A stretch of DNA of 64,000 nucleotides from Amycolatopsis sp. CA-126428. Lineage in GTDB: Bacteria; Actinomycetota; Actinomycetes; Mycobacteriales; Pseudonocardiaceae. The stretch covers positions 372,001 through 436,000 of the forward strand of contig NZ_PPHF01000074.1 in NCBI RefSeq assembly GCF_002904335.1. The letters are read 5' to 3'. The notes below the pieces were generated by a model, which saw only the letters and a list, made by a program, of their open reading frames with translations, was not told the DNA's origin and did no database searches. The stretch's first letter is position 1; each line of letters begins with the position of its first letter. Made by a program: the position numbers and the translations under genes. Positions 41,260 through 48,747 of the stretch are shown here, one piece after another.

Positions 41260-41940
41260 CTAGCGGCCCAGCCGCGGGGCCGCGTGCTGCCACGCGGCGA
41301 CGGCCAGGGTGTCGAGGTCGAGGTCGGTCGCTCCGGCGTCGCGGAGCAGGACGAGCACGCCGTCGGCGGCGATGGCGACGGTGCGCAGGCGCAGTCCGGG
41401 CAGCTCGGCCGGCTGCCCGGGCAGGGTCAGCACCTGCTGGTAGGACAGGGTTTGCGCGCCGGGCACGGTGGGCCCGGCCGCGACGGTCGTGGTCGAGATC
41501 GTGGGCAGGTCCTGGTCGTCGGCGGCGACGCGGGTGCAGCGGCGCGCCTGCGCGGCCCAGGCGGTGAGGTCGGTCGGCTGCGGGGTGCGGGCGACGAGTT
41601 CGGACAGCTGCCCGCCGGGGACCGCCGTCTGGAAGCCCTGGCCGCTGACCGCGCCGGGGCCCAGCAGCCGGCCGTGGACGACGTCGGCGCACTCCCCGCC
41701 GGCCTTCCGGTCCGAAGTGGACAGTGCGGTCGCGACGTCGAAGACGTCGCGCGCCGCGGGCGGCCCGGGGACGGCCTCGGCGGGCAGCAGTGCGGCCGGC
41801 GGCACCGGTGGCGGCCCGGCGGGCGGCCCGGAAACCGGGACCGCGGTGGCCGGTTTTGCGGGTGAAATGGTGGCCACGGCGGCCGCGGCGATCAGGAGGA
41901 CGGCGAAGCGGGCCGGAGGAAAACGAATTCGGGCAGCCAT
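41260..41940 (-). CDS. Exported protein, PknH-sensor-like, first gene of the pks operon
   Basis: A 226-residue protein with an N-terminal signal or anchor (MAARIRFPPARFAVLLIAAAAVATI), a Pro/Ala-rich linker of about 45 residues and a folded domain with two Cys (GGECADVV and ARRCTRVA). Its size, paired Cys and TDLTAWAAQARRC helix recall the extracytoplasmic PknH_C sensor domain, but the match is weak. The ATG follows GGAAGGG. Only 18 bases separate it from the FadD32-like gene, the position that in mycobacteria is taken by the exported Rv3802c protein. Confidence 0.7.
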   Translation of the reverse strand: MAARIRFPPARFAVLLIAAAAVATISPAKPATAVPVSGPPAGPPPVPPAALLPAEAVPGPPAARDVFDVATALSTSDRKAGGECADVVHGRLLGPGAVSGQGFQTAVPGGQLSELVARTPQPTDLTAWAAQARRCTRVAADDQDLPTISTTTVAAGPTVPGAQTLSYQQVLTLPGQPAELPGLRLRTVAIAADGVLVLLRDAGATDLDLDTLAVAAWQHAAPRLGR

Positions 41941-42251
41941 GAAGAACCCTTCCGGGAGCATTCTCGGGGGAGGTGCGGCCCCTGCGCTGGAACCCTTCGC
42001 CGGGACGCCTCGAGCGACGTCCGATCCGGCGGCACGGCGAAGGCTACGCGGGGAAATCGGTTACCGGAAGCACCTCAAGACCGCGTAAACATCTTCGGGC
42101 ACAGCGCGTGAGCTGCCGGATTGCAGGTTACTGGCGAGTTCGGTACCGGGTTGTGGCACGGCCGTCCGAGATTGGTCACCCTGCGCGACCACCGCCTCAC
42201 CCGTGCGGGGGAGTTCGTTTCCCTGGCATTCACATTGTCCGCTCACATCGT

Positions 42252-42292
42252 GGACAGGACAATTGCTTTTCCTGTCCTCTTTCCTTTAGCTT
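42252..42292 (+). promoter_or_regulatory. Promoter and operator of the antigen-85-like gene
   Basis: TTGCTT (42263-42268) and TAGCTT (42287-42292) form a promoter with 18-bp spacing. GGACAGGA (42252-42259) and TCCTGTCC (42270-42277) are perfect inverted arms straddling the -35 box, a likely operator. The 385-bp divergent space (41941-42325) is lower in GC than its surroundings and has no supported gene. Confidence 0.5.
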
Positions 42293-42325
42293 GGCCGCAC
42301 CTTCGAGGATCGGGAAAGGAAACGC

Positions 42326-43330
42326 ATGCGCCCTTTTGTGAGGTGGTTCACGGCGCTGGCGACAGCGGTGTGCGCGCTGCCCGGCACTCCCGCCTCGGCC
42401 GCGGCCGGCGTCCCGGACGCCCGGGCCGACGACGGCTCGCACGTCGTCGCCCAGACCACTGTGGACGGTGACGCGCGGGTGCTCGACCTGACCGTGCGCT
42501 CGGCGGGGGTCGGGGCGTACATGATGGTCCGGCTGATCCTGCCGCGGACCTGGGCGGCCGAGCCGGACCGGCGCTGGGCGGCGGTCTACCTGCTGGCCGG
42601 CGAGACCCGGCTGCAGGACTACCGCGGCTGGAGCGCGAACACCGACGTCCGGCGGCTCGCCGACGACGCCGACGTCCTGGTGGTCATGCCCGGTGCGGGA
42701 TCCGCGGGCTTCTTCAGCGACTGGTGGAACTACGGCAAGGACCTCGCGCTCAACCAGTGGGAGACCTTCACCGCCGTCGAACTGCCGCAGCTGATCGACC
42801 GCGGCTACCGCGGCAACGGCCGGCGCGCGGCCGCGGGCCTGTCCCTCGGCGGGTACGGCGCGCTCGAACTCGCCGCGCGGCGGCCGGGCGTGTTCCGCTA
42901 CGCGGCCTCCTTCAGCGGCAACGTCAACCCGGCCGGCGCGGGCGGCGACCTGCTGACGAGCGCGATCGTCACGTCGGCCCACCTCGACCCCGAGGCCCTG
43001 TGGGGCGACCGCCGCCGCGAGGCCGCGCGCTGGGAAGCGCACGACCCGCTGGTGAACGCGGACCGCCTGCGCGGCACCGAGCTGTACCTCTCGGCGGGCA
43101 ACGGGCTGCCGGGCCCGCTCGACGCCAAGCTCCCGATCGACATCCTGCCCGGGGCAATGCTCCTGGAGTTCCTCTGCGGGGCCCAGACGACGGCGATGGC
43201 CGGCCGGCTGCGTGACCTCGGCGTCCCGGTGACGGCGGATCTTTACGGCCCGGGCACGCACCAGTGGGCGTACTGGCAGGACCAGCTGCACAAGACGTGG
43301 CCGCGGATGCTGCGGGTGCTGGCGTCGTGA
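42326..43330 (+). CDS. Antigen-85-like secreted esterase/acyltransferase
   Basis: A 334-residue exported alpha/beta hydrolase of the esterase-D/mycolyltransferase family. It has a signal peptide (MRPFVRWFTALATAVCALPG, cut near ASA). Nucleophile motif GLSLGG and the C-terminal YGPGTHQWAYWQDQL, which parallels the GTHSW.YW..QL His region of antigen 85. Antigen 85 moves mycoloyl groups between trehalose molecules and onto arabinogalactan. AAAGGAAACGC precedes the ATG. It is divergent from the FadD32/Pks13 operon and coupled to an SDR. Confidence 0.8.
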   Translation: MRPFVRWFTALATAVCALPGTPASAAAGVPDARADDGSHVVAQTTVDGDARVLDLTVRSAGVGAYMMVRLILPRTWAAEPDRRWAAVYLLAGETRLQDYRGWSANTDVRRLADDADVLVVMPGAGSAGFFSDWWNYGKDLALNQWETFTAVELPQLIDRGYRGNGRRAAAGLSLGGYGALELAARRPGVFRYAASFSGNVNPAGAGGDLLTSAIVTSAHLDPEALWGDRRREAARWEAHDPLVNADRLRGTELYLSAGNGLPGPLDAKLPIDILPGAMLLEFLCGAQTTAMAGRLRDLGVPVTADLYGPGTHQWAYWQDQLHKTWPRMLRVLAS

Positions 43331-44157
43331 AGCCGTCCTACGTGGTCACCGGGGCGGCGGGCGGGATCGGGCGCGCCTGCGTGGCGGAGCTGGTCCGGCG
43401 GGGCGCGCACGTGTGGGCGAGCGTACGCACCGACGCGGACGAAGCGGACATCGAGCGCGCGTACGGCGACGCGGTCACGGTGCTGCGGATGGACCTGCGT
43501 GACGCGGAGTCGGTCGCCCGGTGCGGAAAGCGCGTCGCGGCGGCGGGACCGTTGCGAGGCCTGGTGAACAACGCCGGAGTGGCGCGGCCGGGGCCGCTCG
43601 AGCACGTGCCGCTGGCGGCGTTCCGGGAACAGCTGGAGGTGAACGTCACGGGCCAGCTGGCGGTGACGTGCGCGATGCTGCCGGCGTTGCGGCGCGCGGA
43701 ATCGCCGCGCGTGGTGACGATCGGCTCGATCGGCGGCCGGATCGCGGGCCCGATGGTCGGGCCGTACCACACGTCTAAGTTCGCCCTGGTCGGCTTGACC
43801 GACAGCCTGCGCGCGGAACTCGCCCCGGAAGGGATCCGGGTGGTGCTGGTCGAGCCGGGAGCGGTGGCCACACCGATCTGGCCCCGAGCCCGCGCGGCGG
43901 CGGAGGAGGTCCGCGAACGGTTGCCCCCGGCGGCCTTGGAGAGGTACGCCGAGCAACTGGCGACGGCGGAACGCAGCGCGGCCCGCTCCGCCCGGACGGG
44001 GGTGCCGCCACGCCGCGCGGCGGAGACGGTAGTCCGGGCGCTGACGGCTCGGCGGCCGGCGCCGCGTTATCTGGTCGGCCGGGACGCCCGGCTGGCGGCG
44101 GTGCTGGCGAGCTTGCCGTTCCGGGTGCGGTACCACCTGACGGCGGCAAAGCGATGA
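43327..44157 (+). CDS. Short-chain dehydrogenase/reductase
   Basis: A 276-residue classical SDR. Cofactor motif TGAAGGIG, NNAG, catalytic Ser in TIGSIGG and YxxxK in YHTSKFAL are complete. The C-terminal extension ends FRVRYHLTAAKR, a basic amphipathic tail. The GTG overlaps the antigen-85-like stop by four bases. In this context a plausible substrate is the beta-keto acyl product of the Pks13-like enzyme, the job done by CmrA in mycobacteria; this is inference from position. Confidence 0.85.
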   Translation: MKPSYVVTGAAGGIGRACVAELVRRGAHVWASVRTDADEADIERAYGDAVTVLRMDLRDAESVARCGKRVAAAGPLRGLVNNAGVARPGPLEHVPLAAFREQLEVNVTGQLAVTCAMLPALRRAESPRVVTIGSIGGRIAGPMVGPYHTSKFALVGLTDSLRAELAPEGIRVVLVEPGAVATPIWPRARAAAEEVRERLPPAALERYAEQLATAERSAARSARTGVPPRRAAETVVRALTARRPAPRYLVGRDARLAAVLASLPFRVRYHLTAAKR

Positions 44158-44177
44158 GGTGTGGCCGGGGAGTTGGC

Positions 44178-44390
44178 GGTGGTGCGGCGGAGGGCCGGCT
44201 GAGTCTGCCTGGCCACACCCGGCGCCAGAGCGGGGCGGCGAGGTGGTGGCGGCTGTGGCTGTCCGGCGGACGGCCAGCCGAGTCTGCTTCACCGCTCCCC
44301 GGGCCTGGGCGGAGCGGTGGGGTGGTGGCTGGGCTGCGCGACGGTGGTGCGGCGGCTGGCCGGCCGAGTCCGCCCCACCGCCGGGCCGGA
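44178..44390. repeat. Three imperfect direct repeats of about 80 bp
   Basis: The segment GGCCGGC(T/C)GAGTC(T/C)GC recurs with its flanks at about 44178, 44256 and 44338; the GAGTC landmarks are at 44201, 44280 and 44366. The repeats fill the 241-bp gap between the SDR and glycosyltransferase genes. No promoter or gene is evident in them. Confidence 0.6.
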
Positions 44391-44398
44391 GCGAAGCG

Positions 44399-45613
44399 AT
44401 GAGCCGCCTGGTCGTGATCGTCGCGCCGGGCTCGCGCGGCGATGTCCAGCCGTGCGTGGCTCTCGGACGTGGCCTGGCCGCCGATGGCGATCGCGTCCGC
44501 CTGCTCGCCGCGCCCGGCTTCCAGGCGCTCGCCGAAGCCCACGGGCTCGGCTTCGCGCCCCTGTCGGCCGATCCCGCCGCCATCCTCGGTTCGGCCGCCG
44601 GGCGGGCGTGGACCACCGGGAGCCGCCGGAGCTTTCTCTCCGGGCTGAGGGCCGTTCTGCGGCCCGTCCTCGACCGGCTCCTCGCCGACGTCCACGCCGG
44701 CGCCGCCGGGGCCGATCTCGTGCTCGCCCCCTCCCTCGGCTTCCTCGGCACGCACCTGGGCGCCCACCTCGGCGTCCCCGACGTCGAGCTGCACTACCAG
44801 CCCAGCGTCCCGACGCGCGCCTTCGCCCATCCGCTCCTGCCACAGGCCGCCCGGCTCGGCCCGTGGGGACGGCACCTCAGCTTCACCGCCGTCGACGCCG
44901 TCGCCTGGCAGGTCCTGCGGCCCGAAGTCGACCGCTGGCGCGTCGAGACGCTCGGCCTGCCGAAAGCCGGACGACGCGGGCCGCGGCGCTCTTCGCCCGT
45001 GCTGTGCGGATTTTCCGACGCCGTCGTGCCGCGGCCGGCCGACTGGCCCGCCCGGGTGCACGTCACCGGCTACTGGTTCCTCGACACCGCGCACCCGCGC
45101 CCGGACCCGCGGCTGCGCGACTTCCTCGCCGCGGGACCGCCGCCGGTGTACGCCGGCTTCGGCAGCATGCAGCCCGCCGACGCCGAGCGGACGTACGAGA
45201 TCGTCACCACGGCGTTGCGCCGGGCCGGGCTGCGCGGTGTCCTCAGCACCGGGGCCGGCGGGGACGACCTGCTGATCGCCGGGGACGTCCCGCACGACTG
45301 GCTGTTCCCGCGCACCGCCGCCGTCGTCCACCACGGCGGTGCCGGGACCACCGCCGCCGGGCTGCGCGCCGGGGTGCCGGCGCTGGTCTGCCCCGTCTTC
45401 TCCGACCAGCCCTACTGGGGCGACCGGGTGTCGCGGCTGAGCGCCGGTCCGAAACCGTTGCCGCTCGAGGAACTCGACGTCGGCTCGCTGACCGCCCGGC
45501 TGCGGGAGCTGACGGAGAACCCGCTGTTCCGCCGGGGCGCGCAGTACGTCGGCGCGCGCCTGCGGGCCGAGGACGGCGTGGCCCGCGCGTGCTCGGTCCT
45601 GCGTGCGGGCTAG
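44399..45613 (+). CDS. GT1 (GT-B) UDP-sugar glycosyltransferase
   Basis: A 404-residue GT-B enzyme related to sterol/macrolide/glycolipid glucosyltransferases. N-terminal VIVAPGSRGDVQPCVALGRGL is the GSRGD acceptor-domain start of sterol-type UGTs. The donor site is PHDWLFPRTAAVVHHGGAGTTAAGLRAG. It would transfer a hexose from a UDP-sugar to a hydrophobic acceptor in the cytoplasm. GGAG lies seven bases before the ATG. Its place after the antigen-85-like and SDR genes suggests it glycosylates the lipid made by this locus. Confidence 0.85.
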   Translation: MSRLVVIVAPGSRGDVQPCVALGRGLAADGDRVRLLAAPGFQALAEAHGLGFAPLSADPAAILGSAAGRAWTTGSRRSFLSGLRAVLRPVLDRLLADVHAGAAGADLVLAPSLGFLGTHLGAHLGVPDVELHYQPSVPTRAFAHPLLPQAARLGPWGRHLSFTAVDAVAWQVLRPEVDRWRVETLGLPKAGRRGPRRSSPVLCGFSDAVVPRPADWPARVHVTGYWFLDTAHPRPDPRLRDFLAAGPPPVYAGFGSMQPADAERTYEIVTTALRRAGLRGVLSTGAGGDDLLIAGDVPHDWLFPRTAAVVHHGGAGTTAAGLRAGVPALVCPVFSDQPYWGDRVSRLSAGPKPLPLEELDVGSLTARLRELTENPLFRRGAQYVGARLRAEDGVARACSVLRAG

Positions 45614-45625
45614 GTGGTCCGCGGC

Positions 45626-46615
45626 TCAGGCGAAGATGGCCAGCAGGAGGCCCGCGCCGACGATCACCACGCACGCCGCGATCGTCGTCCGGCGGTAGTG
45701 CAGGATCAGCGCTGCGAACTCGCGCAGCAGCGCGCTCGGCAGGAAGTAGCGGGCCGTCGGCGCGCCCGTCGCGTGGAACGGCAGGCCGAGCCGGCGGCAC
45801 TCCACCGCCGCCCGGAACACGTGGTAGCTGCTGGTCACCGCGACCACCCGCCGCGCGCCGGCGGGGAGCAGCGCGGCCGAGAACCGGAGGTTCTCCTCGG
45901 TCGTGCGGGCCTGGTCCTCGCGCCGGATGCGGTCGTCCGGGATGCCGCGGTCCCGCAGGTAGGCGTGCATCGCTTCGGCTTCGGAGATCGTCTCGCCGGG
46001 ACCCCGCCCGCCCGAAACGACCAGCAGCGGCGGTGCCTGCTCCCGGTCGTGGAGGCGGATCGCGCGTTCGAGCCGCCCGGCCAGCAGCGGCGGCACGCGC
46101 TCGCCGTCGAGGCCGCAGCCGAGCACGATGATCGCGTCGAACCCGCCGCGGCGGCCGATCCGGCTGTACACCACCGAATAGACCAGCAGGGACAGGAAGA
46201 GGAACCCGAAGTAGCCGGTCAGCACGACGGCGATGGCCACCAGAGCCGAACCCCACCGGCCGAGCGGCGCGAAGGTCAGCGCCTCCAGCGTGACCAGGCC
46301 GGCGCCGAGGCCGAGCGACAGCAGGTTCCCGGCGCTGCGGCCTTCCCGCCGCCACATCCGCACGCCGTTGACGATCAGCGCGGCCGGCAGCCCCAGGGCG
46401 ACGAGCACCGCCACGACGCCCAGCAGCCCGAGCAGCACCGGCGTCAGCCACTCGAGGTGCAGCGCCGCGCGCAGCAGCCACAGCGCGGTCAGCAGGAGCG
46501 CCACGCCGAGCCAGACGGCGTTGCCCAGCCGCCGCGGTTCGCGCGCCAGCCTCGCTGCGAACACGACGAGGGCCACGCCGGCGGCGACCGGCAGCACCCC
46601 ACCGGCGACGGTCAC
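45626..46615 (-). CDS. YdcF/DUF218-family membrane protein
   Basis: A 329-residue protein with about five transmembrane segments in the first 150 residues, then a DUF218 (ElyC/SanA/YdcF) domain: IIVLGCGLDGERVPPLLAGRL, VVSGGRGPGE, the TTEENLRFS motif and VVAVTSSYHVFRA. E. coli relatives affect envelope and peptidoglycan or undecaprenyl metabolism. A last hydrophobic helix ends the protein. GTG follows GGGAGG. Confidence 0.85.
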   Translation of the reverse strand: MTVAGGVLPVAAGVALVVFAARLAREPRRLGNAVWLGVALLLTALWLLRAALHLEWLTPVLLGLLGVVAVLVALGLPAALIVNGVRMWRREGRSAGNLLSLGLGAGLVTLEALTFAPLGRWGSALVAIAVVLTGYFGFLFLSLLVYSVVYSRIGRRGGFDAIIVLGCGLDGERVPPLLAGRLERAIRLHDREQAPPLLVVSGGRGPGETISEAEAMHAYLRDRGIPDDRIRREDQARTTEENLRFSAALLPAGARRVVAVTSSYHVFRAAVECRRLGLPFHATGAPTARYFLPSALLREFAALILHYRRTTIAACVVIVGAGLLLAIFA

Positions 46616-46682
46616 CCCGGCCTCCCTGGAATCCCCTGTGGGTCCCCAACCTAGCCGGGCTTACCCGGACGGGTGATCTGGC

Positions 46683-47054
46683 ATGGTGAACGCCGTGAGC
46701 GATGAGCGACCGGCGTTCGTGCTGCACGAGCACTTCCGCCCGCGGCACCATTTCGACCTGCGGCTGGAGGAGGACGGCGTGCTGCGCTCCTGGGCGGTGC
46801 CGCGCGGCCTCCCGCCGGACTCCGGCGCCGACCGGCTCGCCGTCGCCGTGCCCGACCACGCACTCGACCACCTCGGCTACGAGGACGAGACGAAGAAGAT
46901 CGCCGACACCGGCTGGTGGGAGGAGCACGACCGGACGGCCAAGCGCCTCCTGTTCACCCTGCACGGCCGGGCGGGCGCGGTGCGGTACGCGCTGATCCGC
47001 ACCGCCCGCGACTGGCTCCTGCACCGCACCCGCGATCAGCCGGGCGACACCTGA
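46683..47054 (+). CDS. Stand-alone LigD-type 3'-phosphoesterase domain
   Basis: A 123-residue protein consisting only of the phosphoesterase domain of bacterial DNA ligase D. FVLHEHFRPRHHFDLRLEEDG and LRSWAVPRGLP contain the conserved His/Asp/Arg of the PE active site. LigD PE trims 3' phosphates and ribonucleotides during non-homologous end joining. Here it has no ligase or polymerase partner and no Ku gene nearby. It overlaps the convergent DUF998 gene by 19 bases. Confidence 0.85.
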   Translation: MVNAVSDERPAFVLHEHFRPRHHFDLRLEEDGVLRSWAVPRGLPPDSGADRLAVAVPDHALDHLGYEDETKKIADTGWWEEHDRTAKRLLFTLHGRAGAVRYALIRTARDWLLHRTRDQPGDT

Positions 47055-47737
47055 GCACGCGGCCGGAACCGGACCCCGGCCGGCATCGCGCGGTGCGCCC
47101 AGTGCCCCAGGACGCCCAGCAGGGCGATCTCCAGGACCATCATCAGCCGCTCGACCAGGCCGGTCGCCACAGTGGGCAGGTGGCCGCCGAGGACGACGTT
47201 CACCGCGAACGGGACGATGAACGGCAGGTAGAACGGGATCGCCGCCAGCGCCAGCCGCCGCGACCAGGTCGCGAAGCGCCGCCAGCGCGGGTCGTCGCGG
47301 TGCCGCCGCCCCAGCGCCCAGCCGACGACCGGCAGGCTCAGGCACGTCACCGCCGAGGCGTACAGGTGGATCTTGCCCGTCGCGGTGACCGCGCCACCCT
47401 GCGGATCCTTCGCGAACACCGCGACCGCCAGGAGACTCACGCACCACAGGGCCTTCGCCGCCACCAGTGCCGGGTTGGCCAGCAGGCCACGGCGGTAGAG
47501 CGCGACCAGCAGCAGCGCCGAGCCCGTGCTGGTGAGCAGCAGCGCGCCGTCCCACAGCCAGCGGCCCGCGCTCAGCGCGTAGTCGCTGAGCATCGTGCTG
47601 ACCGGGTCGAGGGGCGCGAGCCGGCGGTCGACGTGCAGCACGGCGAGCAGGACGACGGCGCCGGCGAAGGCGGCGAGGGCTCCCGGCACGAGCAGGCGGG
47701 CGCGCAGGCGGGGACGGACGGGTGCGGGACACAGCAT
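47036..47737 (-). CDS. DUF998-family membrane protein
   Basis: A 233-residue protein with six predicted transmembrane helices and the DUF998 features DPVSTMLSDYALS near the first loop and FAKDP between helices 3 and 4. Function unknown. The ATG at 47737 follows CGGAG at long spacing; GTG 47749 is an alternative. Upstream, GTGAC repeats at 47795 and 47806 are 11 bp apart. Confidence 0.75.
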   Translation of the reverse strand: MLCPAPVRPRLRARLLVPGALAAFAGAVVLLAVLHVDRRLAPLDPVSTMLSDYALSAGRWLWDGALLLTSTGSALLLVALYRRGLLANPALVAAKALWCVSLLAVAVFAKDPQGGAVTATGKIHLYASAVTCLSLPVVGWALGRRHRDDPRWRRFATWSRRLALAAIPFYLPFIVPFAVNVVLGGHLPTVATGLVERLMMVLEIALLGVLGHWAHRAMPAGVRFRPRAQVSPG

Positions 47738-47847
47738 GTGGGAAAACACTCCGGGACGGTTCGGCTGGTTCAGGCGCAGGCGCGGACGCTACCCGTGACC
47801 TTTCCGTGACCATTGCCGACGCATCCCCGCTGTGACGCAGGACACCG

Positions 47848-48714
47848 TCAGTGGTCGCCGTCCTGCGGGATCTCGGCCGAATCCGTGAGCCGCAGCTTGC
47901 GCCGCGCCCGCTGGTAGAACGTCGTCATCCCGAGCCGGACCACCCGCGCCGCGCTCGGCCGGCCGCGCAGGTCGAGCCGTTCGCCGGGGGAGATGTACCC
48001 CTCGACCTGGCCGTCGACCTCCACCGCCAGCCGGCCGCTGGTCGGCAGCAGTTCCAGGGTCACCTCGTCGTGCACCGAGAGCACCACGCCCCGGCTGTAC
48101 GCCGAATGCGGCGCCGCCGGCGTCACCAGCAGGGCCTCCACCGCCGGGCTGGTGATCGGGCCGCCCGCGGAGAAGCTGTACGCCGTCGAGCCGGTCGGGG
48201 TCGCGACGACCACCGCGTCGGCCGAGTAGCTCACGAACGGCTGGCCGCCGACGCGGACGGCGACCACCGCACTGCCGTCACCGGGCACCCGCACCACGGC
48301 GATGTCGTTGAACGCCGTGATCTTCCGCCCCTGCAGCACCGCGTCCACGGCCAGCCGCGGCTCGACCGTGAACTCGTGGCCGTCGATGGCCGAGAGCGCG
48401 CCGGGCAGGTCCGGGACGTCGACCTCGGCCAGGAAGCCGAGCTTGCCGAGGTTCACCCCCAGCACCGGCGCGCGCTGGCCGTCGGCCAGCCGCATGGCCC
48501 GCAGCATCGTGCCGTCGCCGCCGAGGCTGACCACCAGGTCGGAGCGGCGGCCGAGCTCCTCGGGCGTCACCCCGATCGCGGCGCAGTTGAGCCGGACGAT
48601 CTCGTCGGCGATGCCGAGGACTTCGATGTTCCGGTTGCTCGCCCAGCCGAGGACGGCTTCGACGGCGGCCGCGGAGTCGCGGCGGGGGTGCAGCACGAGG
48701 CCCGCTGAGTGCAT
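47848..48714 (-). CDS. nadK: NAD kinase
   Basis: A 288-residue ATP/polyphosphate-dependent NAD kinase that makes NADP. It shows the catalytic GGDGTMLRAMR motif, the NLGKLGFLAEV strand, the FNDIAVVR segment and the glycine-rich PTGSTAYSFSAGGPI motif. Length is normal for actinobacteria. It is not next to recN/tlyA, the usual nadK context in actinomycetes, so this may be a second copy. It lies 33 bases after the Baeyer-Villiger monooxygenase gene and may be cotranscribed, which would feed NADPH to that operon. Confidence 0.9.
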   Translation of the reverse strand: MHSAGLVLHPRRDSAAAVEAVLGWASNRNIEVLGIADEIVRLNCAAIGVTPEELGRRSDLVVSLGGDGTMLRAMRLADGQRAPVLGVNLGKLGFLAEVDVPDLPGALSAIDGHEFTVEPRLAVDAVLQGRKITAFNDIAVVRVPGDGSAVVAVRVGGQPFVSYSADAVVVATPTGSTAYSFSAGGPITSPAVEALLVTPAAPHSAYSRGVVLSVHDEVTLELLPTSGRLAVEVDGQVEGYISPGERLDLRGRPSAARVVRLGMTTFYQRARRKLRLTDSAEIPQDGDH

Positions 48715-48747
48715 GTCAGCGGCCCTGGGCGGGGGAGGTACCGAGCG

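Noticed and set aside
39542..41692. A 2160-residue protein extending the Pks13-like frame upstream
   Set aside because: The upstream 700 codons are Arg/Pro/Ala-rich shadow of the FadD32-like gene on the same strand; the real start is the ATG at 39541, coupled to that gene's stop.
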